Origin: Ravibacter sp964559125
GTDB lineage: Bacteria; Bacteroidota; Bacteroidia; Cytophagales; Spirosomataceae
Assembly: GCA_964559125.1 (NCBI GenBank)
Contig: CAZLGW010000004.1
Span: 189,192 to 253,191 of the forward strand
Length of the DNA: 64,000 bases
Reading direction: 5' to 3'
In this document: piece by piece, positions 1 to 8,891 of the stretch
Layout of the letters: every line of letters begins with the position of its first letter
Numbering within the stretch: the first letter of the stretch is position 1
Position numbers and translations under genes: made by a program
The notes under the pieces: generated by a model
Told to the model about the DNA's origin: nothing
Databases searched by the model: none
The model's input: the letters and a program-made list of their open reading frames with translations, nothing else

Positions 1-1
1 T

Positions 2-1333
2 GCGCACCTGCTGGGCGTGAAGGAGAGCCGCGTCTACAACCGCAGGAAAGAGCTCGGGATCAAGCGGGTATATAAATGCGTGGATACCTGTGCGGCAGAA
101 TTCACCGCTCAGACTCCTTATTACTATTCCACTTTCAATGCTACCCAGGATTCGCCCGACAACGAATCGGTAGTATCCGACAAGAAAAAGGTGGTAGTCC
201 TGGGTTCAGGGCCGAACCGCATCGGGCAGGGTATCGAGTTTGATTATTCCTGCGTACACGGGGTGCTCGCCGCGAAAGAATCCGGCTACGAGGCCATTAT
301 GATCAACTGCAACCCCGAAACAGTCTCTACCGACCCCGATATTTCGGATAAGCTCTATTTCGAGCCGGTATTCTGGGAGCATGTTTTCGATATCATCGAG
401 CACGAAAAACCTGAGGGTGTCATTGTTCAGCTCGGCGGCCAGACCGCCCTGAAAATGGCCGAGAAACTGGATAAATACGGTATAAAAATAATCGGGACCA
501 GCTTTCACTCCCTCGACTGGGCGGAGGACAGGGGCCGCTTTTCAGCTTTGCTGAGGGACCTCGATATTCCTTATCCGAAATTCGGTACTGTCAGAACTTC
601 TGATGCGGCAGCCGAACTCTCCCGTGAGCTCGGGTTTCCCCTGCTTGTCAGGCCGAGCTATGTACTGGGCGGGCAAAGCATGAAGATCGTTATCAACGAG
701 CAGGAGCTCGAACAGCACGTCATCAAGATCCTCCAGGATATCCCTGACAATACCATCCTGCTCGATCATTTCCTGGAAGGGGCTATCGAAGCGGAAGCCG
801 ATGCAATCTGCGACGGGGACGACTCCTACATTATCGGGATTATGGAGCATATCGAGCCGGCGGGTATCCACTCCGGCGATTCCCATGCCGCTTTGCCTAC
901 TTTCGGCCTCTCCGCCGATGAGCTCAGGCAGATCGAAGAGCACACCAAAAAAATAGCGAAGGCTATGCAGGTCAAAGGCCTTATCAACATACAGTTTGCT
1001 GTTAAAGACGGCATTGTTTATGTCATCGAGGCCAACCCGAGAGCGTCGCGTACCGTGCCTTTCATCAGCAAGGCTTACCGCGAACCTTACGTCAACTACG
1101 CTTCAAAACTGATGCTGGGTGTCAAGAAGATATCGGATTTCAAGTTCAATCCCTATAAAAACGGATGGGCTATCAAAATCCCGGTATTCTCCTTCAATAA
1201 ATTCCCGAACGTAAATAAAGAGCTCGGACCGGAAATGAAGTCTACCGGAGAAGCCATCTATTTCATAGAAGACCTCACCGACGACTTCTTCCAGAAAGTA
1301 TACGGAGAAAGAAATCTGTACCTGAGCAGGTAA
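2..1333 (+). CDS. carB: Carbamoyl-phosphate synthase large subunit, C-terminal part (5' end outside window)
   Basis: Makes carbamoyl phosphate from bicarbonate, ammonia and ATP for pyrimidine and arginine synthesis. The reading frame is open from base 2, so the gene begins upstream. The visible part contains the end of the first half (VDTCAAEF), the second-half start GSGPNRIGQGIEFDY, the ATP-grasp loop RPSYVLGGQSM and the metal-binding EANPRASRTVPF. It ends at YGERNLYLSR without the roughly 130-residue MGS-like allosteric domain of E. coli CarB, which is usual for the short (about 940 residue) Bacteroidota form. The 3' end is followed by a palindromic repeat, then by the convergent PUL. Confidence 0.97.
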   Translation, partial: AHLLGVKESRVYNRRKELGIKRVYKCVDTCAAEFTAQTPYYYSTFNATQDSPDNESVVSDKKKVVVLGSGPNRIGQGIEFDYSCVHGVLAAKESGYEAIMINCNPETVSTDPDISDKLYFEPVFWEHVFDIIEHEKPEGVIVQLGGQTALKMAEKLDKYGIKIIGTSFHSLDWAEDRGRFSALLRDLDIPYPKFGTVRTSDAAAELSRELGFPLLVRPSYVLGGQSMKIVINEQELEQHVIKILQDIPDNTILLDHFLEGAIEAEADAICDGDDSYIIGIMEHIEPAGIHSGDSHAALPTFGLSADELRQIEEHTKKIAKAMQVKGLINIQFAVKDGIVYVIEANPRASRTVPFISKAYREPYVNYASKLMLGVKKISDFKFNPYKNGWAIKIPVFSFNKFPNVNKELGPEMKSTGEAIYFIEDLTDDFFQKVYGERNLYLSR

Positions 1334-1365
1334 AGTATCAAACCTCTTTTTTACAGTTAAATAAC

Positions 1366-1440
1366 CACAGAGGACACAAAACCTCAAAAATTAACTTTTA
1401 CAGGCCTCAAAAACTTTGCGCCTACTTTGTGTCCTCTGTG
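1366..1440. repeat. Intergenic palindrome with 15-bp perfect arms
   Basis: Bases 1366-1380 (CACAGAGGACACAAA) are the exact reverse complement of 1426-1440, with a 45-base loop. The right arm runs a few bases into the 3' end of the symporter gene. It lies between two convergent genes, so it could act as a bidirectional transcription end, but there is no clean T-tract. Similar CACAGAG-type palindromes occur at 19551-19584 and 56979-57013, suggesting a dispersed family. Confidence 0.7.
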
Positions 1441-2945
1441 TTCTTTGCGGTTAAAAAACTTAGTAAAGTACTCACTATAATTCCCGCAACCAGCGAAACG
1501 GGCAGGATCATCAGTACCCCGAGATTAAGAAAATCGAAAAACGCTATCAAAATAGCTATTCCCAGCGAAAACAACCCGCCCCAGAAGGTTCCTACCTCTG
1601 TCGCACCCGGCACAAACAACGCCATAAAAAACAATACAAAAAGCGGGGCCACCACCAGGTTCACCACCTTATTGATCACATCCAGCAGATTCCCCTCAAT
1701 ATTCCCGACGGACATACTAAACAGGGAAACCGCTATCCCCACAACTGCGGAAATCCATTGCACTTTTTTCAAAGGATGCATGTCTTTCATGAAACCGGGA
1801 AAATACCTGATCCAGATATCTTCGTAAATAACTGAAGAAGAGGAATTAAGGCCGGAAGACAGACTTGACATAGCCGCCGACATCAGGGCCGCTACTACCA
1901 GGCCGGTAACACCCGCAGGCAGCCCGATCAGGATAAACCTTGGGAAAAGTGTGTCGGCATTCTCATATACACTTGTTCCGGCCCCGAGAGATTCCGGATG
2001 CTTCAGGAAAAAAGACGCCAGCGCCAACCCCAGTATAGCCAGGATAGCCTGCAATACGGCGCTCGACCAAAGGGATATTCTCAGGGTCTGCTTCGCCGAA
2101 GCGATATCCCTGGTCGACAGGTACCTTTGTATAGCCATCTGGTCTGAACCGGACGTACAGACCTTCCAGAGGAGAGCCATAATAAATATATTGCCGACGG
2201 TCATCCGTTGGTTTAAATCGAATTTCCAGACCATATCCTGCCAGTGCGGCAGCCGCTGCCTGGGAAACCACTCAGTCAGGCTTCCGAAGTCAATAGAAAT
2301 AATAACAATCGTAAGAATCGCTCCGGCAAACATAATCCCCGATTGTATAACGTCTGTGAGCACTACCGCTTTCATCCCACCCATGGTGGTATACAGAACG
2401 GTTATCAGGGATAACAGCAAACAAGCCCACGGCACAAAACCCTGGCTGAAACCAAGGATATGGATCAGCGCCGTATTGATCGTAGCATAAATGATGGTAG
2501 CCATCCACAAAAACCTGAGCAGTAAAAAAAAGAGGGTTCCCAGGTCGCGGACCTTAGCGCCCAGCTTCAGTTCCAGTATTTCATAGGCGCTCGTGACATT
2601 GAGATCCATGATCCTGGGGATAAGAAACCGGGCAATAAGAAAATAGGCAACCGGGTAAGCCAGTATTCCAAAAAACATCATCGGCCCATACTTGATCATT
2701 TCGCCCGGATAGGCCAGGTAGCTCAGCGTACTTAGCAATGTCGCAAAGAGAGAAAGCCCGACCATAACCGGGTTCATCGATCTTCCGCCGAGGAAATAAT
2801 CGTCATTGTTTTTTGATCTGATCGAATAAAAAAAGCCTATCCCTACCATCCCGGCCAGGAAGAGGACAATCACCACCCAATCGAGGCCGCTTAATCCTAC
2901 GGTGGCTTGCCCGTCCGGGACTAATACATTAGCTATTTTCAGCAT
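1422..2945 (-). CDS. Sodium:solute symporter (SSS family), probable sialic acid transporter
   Basis: Inner-membrane symporter of 507 residues, mostly hydrophobic, with the SSS core (about 13 membrane segments). The N-terminal segment LDWVVIVLFLAGMVGIG followed by DDYFLGGRSM is typical of the family. The start overlaps the end of the N-acetylneuraminate lyase gene by 17 bases, so the two are translationally coupled. SSS symporters are a known class of bacterial sialic acid importer; the substrate here is inferred only from the neighbouring lyase and esterases. It is the last gene of the PUL. Confidence 0.9.
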   Translation of the reverse strand: MLKIANVLVPDGQATVGLSGLDWVVIVLFLAGMVGIGFFYSIRSKNNDDYFLGGRSMNPVMVGLSLFATLLSTLSYLAYPGEMIKYGPMMFFGILAYPVAYFLIARFLIPRIMDLNVTSAYEILELKLGAKVRDLGTLFFLLLRFLWMATIIYATINTALIHILGFSQGFVPWACLLLSLITVLYTTMGGMKAVVLTDVIQSGIMFAGAILTIVIISIDFGSLTEWFPRQRLPHWQDMVWKFDLNQRMTVGNIFIMALLWKVCTSGSDQMAIQRYLSTRDIASAKQTLRISLWSSAVLQAILAILGLALASFFLKHPESLGAGTSVYENADTLFPRFILIGLPAGVTGLVVAALMSAAMSSLSSGLNSSSSVIYEDIWIRYFPGFMKDMHPLKKVQWISAVVGIAVSLFSMSVGNIEGNLLDVINKVVNLVVAPLFVLFFMALFVPGATEVGTFWGGLFSLGIAILIAFFDFLNLGVLMILPVSLVAGIIVSTLLSFLTAKNTEDTK

Positions 2946-3855
2946 ATTTCAACCGGTCAAAAAGGCCCGTGGCGTTCAGTTCTTCTTTTAGTTGCCGAAG
3001 TTCGGCTGCGGACAGATTCTTCAGGGGAAGCCGGCACGGCCCGAGCTCGAAGCCCATCATATTCAGTATTGCCTTCGTGCTGACCACCGAGCCTCCGTAC
3101 CTGTGCAGGATTTTCAGAATCCCGACAGCCTGTATCTGCAGTTCCCGGGCTTCTTCTATACTACCCGCTTCATAGGCTTGTATGATCTCCTGGAAAACAT
3201 CGGGAATGATATTGAAGGAAGTCCCTATTCCGCCTTGTGCTCCCGCATTGAGCCCGCTTAAAAAGATCCCGTCGCTCCCGTGAAGAATATCGTACTTCCC
3301 ACCGTCCATCAGTATGCATTCCTGCATATCCATCATATCAGGGGCCGTAAACTTGATGCCGGAAAAATTCGGGATCCTGTTCCCGATTTTTTTCAGGAAC
3401 TGGTTCATCTTAATATGCACCCCCGAAACCATTGGCATATGATAATAATAGTAGGCGGTATCAGGCGCCGAAGCAGCGACAATACGATTGAATTCAACCA
3501 GTTCCTCCGGATCTTTCGGCGGAAGATAGCACGGTCCCATGCAGGCGATAGCGTCTACCCCTAATTCTTCGGCGTGTGCGGCCAGGGAAGATGCTTCTAT
3601 ATAATTCGGAGTCGATACATGGGCAATGATCTTCAGGTGCTTCTGATACGGCATCCAGGCTTCCAGTAATTGCCGGCGTTCGTTCACCGACAGCAGAAGG
3701 CCTTCCCCGGAGGTCCCGCAGACGAATACGCCGGTAACGCCTTTTGCTATCAGGTAACTTGCATAGTCCCCGATCCCGTTCAGATATAGATTCCCTTTTG
3801 GGTCAAACGGCGAAAATGTCGCCACGATCAACCCGGTAAAACGGTTGTCTTTCAT
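2929..3855 (-). CDS. nanA: N-acetylneuraminate lyase (DapA/NanA family aldolase)
   Basis: Class I aldolase of 308 residues, a (beta/alpha)8 barrel, expected to cleave N-acetylneuraminate to N-acetylmannosamine and pyruvate in the cytoplasm. The carboxylate-binding GTSGEG loop is near residue 50, the tyrosine motif YYYYHMP near 134-140, and the Schiff-base lysine (about Lys168) sits in SGIKFTAPD. The combination YYYHxP plus GIKFT separates lyases of the NanA/NPL branch from dihydrodipicolinate synthases. It lies in an operon with a symporter and two esterases. A related keto-acid aldolase is possible but less likely. Confidence 0.88.
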   Translation of the reverse strand: MKDNRFTGLIVATFSPFDPKGNLYLNGIGDYASYLIAKGVTGVFVCGTSGEGLLLSVNERRQLLEAWMPYQKHLKIIAHVSTPNYIEASSLAAHAEELGVDAIACMGPCYLPPKDPEELVEFNRIVAASAPDTAYYYYHMPMVSGVHIKMNQFLKKIGNRIPNFSGIKFTAPDMMDMQECILMDGGKYDILHGSDGIFLSGLNAGAQGGIGTSFNIIPDVFQEIIQAYEAGSIEEARELQIQAVGILKILHRYGGSVVSTKAILNMMGFELGPCRLPLKNLSAAELRQLKEELNATGLFDRLKYAENS

Positions 3856-3912
3856 GTATATAAAAAATTAACTAATTGTATTTCAGTGATGTTTTTTTCC
3901 CGGAAACCGAAA

Positions 3913-4602
3913 TCATTTGTCTGTTACGAGGCTGAGAACGGTGCCTGCCAGAAAAGCTGCCTGCAATGCTCGTGTTTCCTCGTCGAAGTGGACATGATCT
4001 ATATAGTGGCGGGGGATATGCTTAGCTGTAAAAGAATATAAATCTATAACCGGTACATGCTCATTCTTACAGGTCTGGTCGGCTACTTTATTGTATAGTT
4101 CGAGGTCTTTTGCGTATCGCCTGAAGGACGGTTGCCGGCTGTTGTGGATACTGTCCACAACAGGTGTTGTCCTGATCCATACCGGCTTTATGTTTCTTGA
4201 TTTAAGAAGGAAGATAACCCTTTTCAGATGAGCTTCATACTGATCTGCAGGCACCTGGAGATCCCCGGTCGACGTATTCCGTTTAATATCGTGCAACCCG
4301 AAATTGAAAAGGAAAAAATCCGGCCTGAACGAAGGTTCCTTTATTTTTACTTCCAGGAAATCGAGCACCATCCTGGAATCTCCGCCGCTCGCCCCGGCGG
4401 GTATATCGAGGTTTTTGAGGGCTTCTTCATCCCCGTTTTTCCTTTCTATACGTACCTGTCCCTCCAGAAATGTTTCGAGGTAAGACGCGTAGTGAACCGA
4501 GATGCTGTCACCGATTAAAAAGCATACGGGGAGTCGCTGCGGCCAGATCCATGCTCCACCCAGAGCACAGAGAAGTATCAGCCAGATTTTAAAATGTTTC
4601 AT
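3913..4602 (-). CDS. SGNH/GDSL-family hydrolase, exported
   Basis: Protein of 229 residues with a hydrophobic N-terminal export segment (residues 5-20). Block I is LIGDSIS with the nucleophile Ser33; the NFGLHD segment stands where the family has its Asn/Gly block, and the C-terminal block V is DHVHFDEE with the Asp-x-x-His dyad. Family members are esterases that remove acyl groups from sugars. It starts 7 bases after the CE6-type esterase gene ends, so both probably deacetylate the same glycan, perhaps O-acetylated sialic acid (inference). Confidence 0.82.
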   Translation of the reverse strand: MKHFKIWLILLCALGGAWIWPQRLPVCFLIGDSISVHYASYLETFLEGQVRIERKNGDEEALKNLDIPAGASGGDSRMVLDFLEVKIKEPSFRPDFFLFNFGLHDIKRNTSTGDLQVPADQYEAHLKRVIFLLKSRNIKPVWIRTTPVVDSIHNSRQPSFRRYAKDLELYNKVADQTCKNEHVPVIDLYSFTAKHIPRHYIDHVHFDEETRALQAAFLAGTVLSLVTDK

Positions 4603-4608
4603 GATTTA

Positions 4609-5400
4609 TTATTGAATCCTGATCAACTGAATGAACTCCTTTGCATATCTTTTTCCCAGTTCATACTGGGCTTCAGTATTGAAATGGAGCGTATCTCCCA
4701 TATGCATCAACCCGTCTGCATTCACGCACCGTGTAAAAGGTACCTTTTCCGGAATAGACCGGATCTGTGCGTTGATAGATCCGGAGTTGCCTTTCCAGTC
4801 TCCTATTTCTCCCACTACGACCGGCAGATCGGGGATTCCCAGATCATTTCGTAAATGCCCGATCATTTCGGAGAATTTTTCTGTGTAGCCTTCCCACTTG
4901 TTCCTGTCTGCCTCACCCTGGTGCCAGATGACGCCTATGATAGTACCCGATTTCTGAGCTTTCAGCGCTTTTATTACGGCCTCGTTGTAGTGGTGGCTGC
5001 CTTTTTCCCACCTGTTTATGGACGTGCCTCCCCGCACATTTACCACGAGTCCGAAATTTTTACCGGGATATGCATTAACCAGGCTTTTCGAAAAAGTCCA
5101 GGCCGGCCCGAGTCGCTGCATGGATATTTCCTTGCGGATGGTAGAATACCGGTTCAACGGGTTTTTCGCCGGCTCCCACTCATCCCGTTCATTGAACAAA
5201 AAGACATTCTGTAACGGAATTGTATCCGCAGGTGTCATTTCAGCCCGTCCAGCCATGTTAGACTGGCCGATGCAAAGGATGATATGGTATCCCGGCTCCT
5301 TTTGCACAGCGCAACCTGTCATTGTAATAATAGCCGCTAAAATCTTTAGCAATACCCGGTAAACAGGTTTTAGTTTCAACATACTCAGATATTTAGGCAT
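4609..5400 (-). CDS. Sialate O-acetylesterase-domain lipoprotein (SASA / CE6-like)
   Basis: Start chosen at 5400 (MPKYLSM), just past the stop of the upstream gene; the open frame continues 29 codons further into that gene, but the hydrophobic leader ILAAIITMTGC with its lipobox Cys favours the shorter form. A second Met at 5382 is also possible. The domain begins at ILCIGQSNMAGR (nucleophile Ser) and carries the block GVIWHQGEADRN, both diagnostic of the SASA/CE6 family, plus a C-terminal DxxH-like GDTLHF. Expected to remove O-acetyl groups from sialic acid or similar sugars in the periplasm. Confidence 0.85.
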   Translation of the reverse strand: MPKYLSMLKLKPVYRVLLKILAAIITMTGCAVQKEPGYHIILCIGQSNMAGRAEMTPADTIPLQNVFLFNERDEWEPAKNPLNRYSTIRKEISMQRLGPAWTFSKSLVNAYPGKNFGLVVNVRGGTSINRWEKGSHHYNEAVIKALKAQKSGTIIGVIWHQGEADRNKWEGYTEKFSEMIGHLRNDLGIPDLPVVVGEIGDWKGNSGSINAQIRSIPEKVPFTRCVNADGLMHMGDTLHFNTEAQYELGKRYAKEFIQLIRIQ

Positions 5401-5402
5401 TC

Positions 5403-7421
5403 TTACCTGTTGCGTAACCCTGCGAGCGGAATTCTGGAAATATAAATAGCCGACTTCCCTTCGTGTGAAGAGTAATATGACATCCACAATTCTCCATTGT
5501 ACTGCAGCATGCCCGGATAGGCAGTGTCCCCGCCGGAAGGAAGCTCAGCCGCTCTTTTATAAATACCGTTCTCATCTGCCAGCAGCAGAACAGTGGCTGT
5601 GCCGGTTCTGCCTCCCGGCCTTTCATTTGCATATTCCCTGGTCCCGATAAGCCAATATCCGTTTTCAAACGGTAAGAAGGCCTGCCCTCCCATTCCATGC
5701 TCAATGTTCACTGGATTGAATTGCCCGGTATAAGGAGGAACCGCAAACAGGAACTTCCCTCTACCCGGTAAACGGGCCAGGATCACCATAGATCCGTCGT
5801 TTCTGAATCTTATCGATGTCTCTCCGCATCCCTTACCGCATTCAAAGTTGTTGGCGGTTATATCTCCGCTCACAGGCTCATAATTCAATCCGTCAGACGT
5901 TTTGTACACTCTGATCTGAGTCCCCGTCTGATCTACCTCCCTGGTTTCGGGGTCAGTCCTGCATATTCTGGGCGCTATAAACCCGGTATCTGATTTCCAT
6001 GTAATCCCAAAAGCCCAGTTATTGGAAGGAACTCCGGTGATTCGTGTCGGGGGAGTCCAGTCAGTGCCATTTTCCGAAAAAAGGACCCTTGTATACCATT
6101 CCCTGACCGCCTTACCCTCATATTTCGAGCCTCCGCACATGATCATCAACCTGCCGTCCGGGTTGACTGACAATTTAGGATCCCGGAGATCGATCCCTTC
6201 TTCCCGGATCAGGGCTGCAGACGCCCACTCTTTCCCGGTATCTGAGGCTAGCACCCTGATACTGCCGTCATTGCCGCTCACATGCGAGCCTCCTTCACGG
6301 AATACGCAATAAAATTTACCTTTGAACCGGGCCAGGTCCGTGAACGCATTATGGGGTGCCTGATCCCATATCATCCCTGATTCGATAACGGGAGGCGGAC
6401 TCAGCGCTTCATCGACGACAGATAGCGGTATCTCTGCCAGATAGATGGAAGAATTACCTTCATGTGAAGAATAGTAGGACATATATATCCTGTCCTTTGC
6501 GACGACAAATCCGGGATAGCTGTTATCTCCTCCCGACGGCAGCCGGAAAATCTTCCGGAACTGCCCCTTTTTATCGGCCAGGTAAATACCGGTGTAAACG
6601 GGCTTCTCATATACCCTTGTTCCGGCAATAAAAAGCCCATCGCGGACAATTTCAAAGTCCGGTCCGCCAAAATCTATTCCGGTATCCGTCCAGTTCCAAT
6701 CCTTGTATGGCGGCAGGCTTCTTCCCCAAAGTCCTTTCCCCGTCCGCCGCCTGACCATCATAAACATTTCTCCATCCGGGGCGATGCGGACTGTGGTTTC
6801 ATTCGGATCCTTATCGACTTCCTCAAAATCCTTTACCAATTCGTAGTTGATCCCATCTGTGGTCTTCACTAATGAAATTTTCCGGGGTAACCTGTAAATC
6901 ACTCCGTATCCCGTTTTCCCATGCCAGGTTACGCGCCACAACCAGTCGGTATCCGTTTTTATCCGGGGATCAACGCTAACCGGCTGCGGATGCGAGAAAC
7001 TGTTTCCCGACTTATTTGAAAAAGATACATGAGGGAGCCGGCTCACGAGGTTCCCGTTTTCATAAACCGACCCTCCGATCGTTACCATAATCCTCCCGTC
7101 GGGGGTAACGGATAATTTGGGGTCCCTCAGATCGTATCCCTCTTTTTGCAACACAGCTATTGATTCCCAGTTTACCCTGTCTTTCGACCGGATAATCTGT
7201 ATAACGCCGTCATCTCCTCCTACATGGCCGCTTCCCTGCCTGAAAGTACAGTAGAAATGCTTGTCAAAATACAGGAGAGAAGTAAATGCATTGTGAAACC
7301 CGTTGCTCCAGATCTTTCTGACTTGTATACTGTCCGGGGTAGCCTGTGCGGCGCTCTTCTGTGAAAAGCCTGCCAGTAAAACCAGTATAAAGACGTACCC
7401 GGCTGTGTTTGTGATCTTCAT
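5403..7421 (-). CDS. Secreted sialidase-superfamily protein made of two tandem copies
   Basis: Protein of 672 residues with a signal peptide (cleavage near SAAQA, residue 25). The mature part is two homologous modules of about 315 residues: HNAFTSLLYFDKHFYCTFR (near residue 42) recurs as HNAFTDLARFKGKFYCVFR (near 359), and DLRDPKLSVTPDGR recurs as DLRDPKLSVNPDGR. Asp-box-like turns (ASDTGKEW, TSDGLNY, SENGTDW) point to a sialidase-type beta-propeller. It sits in a PUL with nanA and an O-acetylesterase, so a role in releasing or binding sialic acid is inferred; whether either copy keeps the catalytic Arg triad, Tyr and Asp is not established. Each module may form a complete propeller. Confidence 0.78.
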   Translation of the reverse strand: MKITNTAGYVFILVLLAGFSQKSAAQATPDSIQVRKIWSNGFHNAFTSLLYFDKHFYCTFRQGSGHVGGDDGVIQIIRSKDRVNWESIAVLQKEGYDLRDPKLSVTPDGRIMVTIGGSVYENGNLVSRLPHVSFSNKSGNSFSHPQPVSVDPRIKTDTDWLWRVTWHGKTGYGVIYRLPRKISLVKTTDGINYELVKDFEEVDKDPNETTVRIAPDGEMFMMVRRRTGKGLWGRSLPPYKDWNWTDTGIDFGGPDFEIVRDGLFIAGTRVYEKPVYTGIYLADKKGQFRKIFRLPSGGDNSYPGFVVAKDRIYMSYYSSHEGNSSIYLAEIPLSVVDEALSPPPVIESGMIWDQAPHNAFTDLARFKGKFYCVFREGGSHVSGNDGSIRVLASDTGKEWASAALIREEGIDLRDPKLSVNPDGRLMIMCGGSKYEGKAVREWYTRVLFSENGTDWTPPTRITGVPSNNWAFGITWKSDTGFIAPRICRTDPETREVDQTGTQIRVYKTSDGLNYEPVSGDITANNFECGKGCGETSIRFRNDGSMVILARLPGRGKFLFAVPPYTGQFNPVNIEHGMGGQAFLPFENGYWLIGTREYANERPGGRTGTATVLLLADENGIYKRAAELPSGGDTAYPGMLQYNGELWMSYYSSHEGKSAIYISRIPLAGLRNR

Positions 7422-7441
7422 GCGTCAAATATTCTAAGCTG

Positions 7442-8878
7442 TTAATATCCCTGGGTCTGAACAATCTTGTTATTCCTGTTGATCGTATTGTAGGCGACCG
7501 GCCACAGTAATACATTCAGTTCATTTTTACGACCCGCCAGTGACGGCACTTTTTCGAAAACTTTGTCAAAACGGATCAGGTCCCACCAGTACCTTCCCTC
7601 AAAAAAGAATTCCTTGGCTCTTTCCTTCAGTATCACTTCGTCGATCTCTTCTTTCGACAGAGAGGAATCATAATATGCATCTTTCCCGTAGGCCCTTTGG
7701 GCTATGCGGTTGATAAACTCAACAGCCGAAGCGGAATTCCCTTTTTCATTCTCTATTTCCGCCTTGAATAGCAGGGTTTCTGCAAAGCGATAGACATGCT
7801 GATCCTGGTCCCATCTCCTTTGAGTTGTATATTCGCCCGAATATTTCACACCCCATTGAAAAACTCTGTTGGGAGGAATTACCAGGCTATCAATTGTTTC
7901 ACGGGCTCTCTGATCTGCAGGATCTTCGTACAGCAGGTTCCAGGCCAGATCTGAAAAAGCATACACGTTGTCGGCCCCTACCGGAACGGGGTTATTATGA
8001 TATTGTACCGGCACATCTCCGTCCCTCCAGATGGTGAGGTTAAACCAACTGCTCCCGCTTTCTTCCGCTTCGCGATAAATGGTAAAAATATTCTCGCGGT
8101 TCGATTCGTTCCTGAACACTGCCCTGAAGTTGCCTTCCAGTTGGTAAGCCTGGCTCGATAAAACAGAATTAATAGCTGCTTCGGCAGCAGTGAGCGCCCC
8201 TTCTTCCTTTCCTACCTTGTGCATCCATAAATAAACGTCGGCTTTCAGCATCAGGATCGCACCGGCATTAGCCAGGTAAGCCGGTTGGCTCCGCCCGGCC
8301 GGATACCGCGATTCGGCTTCTGTCAGGTCGCTCGTAATCAGGTCCCAAGCCATTGATTCCGGATCTCTGACAGGATACAGATTTTCCTGGTCATCAGACT
8401 CAAAAGGGACGGTCAATACCGGGACTTCTCCCCATATTCTCACCAGCCAGAAATAGGTATAGGCCCTGATGAAATAAGCCTCGGCCAAAATCTGGTTTTG
8501 CTGCTGCACATCAGCAAAATCTATCCGGGGAACGTATTTCAGGATCAGGTTGCACTGGTTGATCAGGGTATAAAAGCCGCTCCAGTCAGCCCCCAGGGAA
8601 GCAGCATCCAGGCGATTGTCAAAATGGGATCTGTACCGCTCATAAAAAGATCTTCCGAATATATAGAACCCTGTACGGGATTCGGTATACCACTGGTAAT
8701 TGTCTGCAAATGCGGTTCGAAACAGGTTGTACATCCCGATCTTCGCCGAAACAGCATCGTCTGCGGTCCGCCACATCGATCCTGTTGCAATGGTGCTGAT
8801 AGGTGCCAGCTCTATCTTTGAACAGGAAGAGCCGATCAGAAGCGCCATCGACAAGCCTAATATTGTTATTTTTTTCAT
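7442..8878 (-). CDS. SusD/RagB-family glycan-binding lipoprotein
   Basis: Surface lipoprotein of 478 residues that should form the lid over the SusC barrel and bind the glycan. The leader MKKITILGLSMALLIGSSC ends in a lipobox Cys. Family signatures include the N-terminal helical TPR-like region (AEAYFIRAYTYFWLVRIWG) and the C-terminal ERAKEFFFEGRYWWDLIRF block. It lies 13 bases downstream of the susC gene and is certainly co-transcribed with it. Confidence 0.96.
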   Translation of the reverse strand: MKKITILGLSMALLIGSSCSKIELAPISTIATGSMWRTADDAVSAKIGMYNLFRTAFADNYQWYTESRTGFYIFGRSFYERYRSHFDNRLDAASLGADWSGFYTLINQCNLILKYVPRIDFADVQQQNQILAEAYFIRAYTYFWLVRIWGEVPVLTVPFESDDQENLYPVRDPESMAWDLITSDLTEAESRYPAGRSQPAYLANAGAILMLKADVYLWMHKVGKEEGALTAAEAAINSVLSSQAYQLEGNFRAVFRNESNRENIFTIYREAEESGSSWFNLTIWRDGDVPVQYHNNPVPVGADNVYAFSDLAWNLLYEDPADQRARETIDSLVIPPNRVFQWGVKYSGEYTTQRRWDQDQHVYRFAETLLFKAEIENEKGNSASAVEFINRIAQRAYGKDAYYDSSLSKEEIDEVILKERAKEFFFEGRYWWDLIRFDKVFEKVPSLAGRKNELNVLLWPVAYNTINRNNKIVQTQGY

Positions 8879-8891
8879 CAGTCAAATTCCT

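Noticed and set aside
1951..2490. Open frame of 179 codons on the plus strand opposite the symporter
   Set aside because: It is the antisense shadow of a well-supported membrane protein gene and has no family features.
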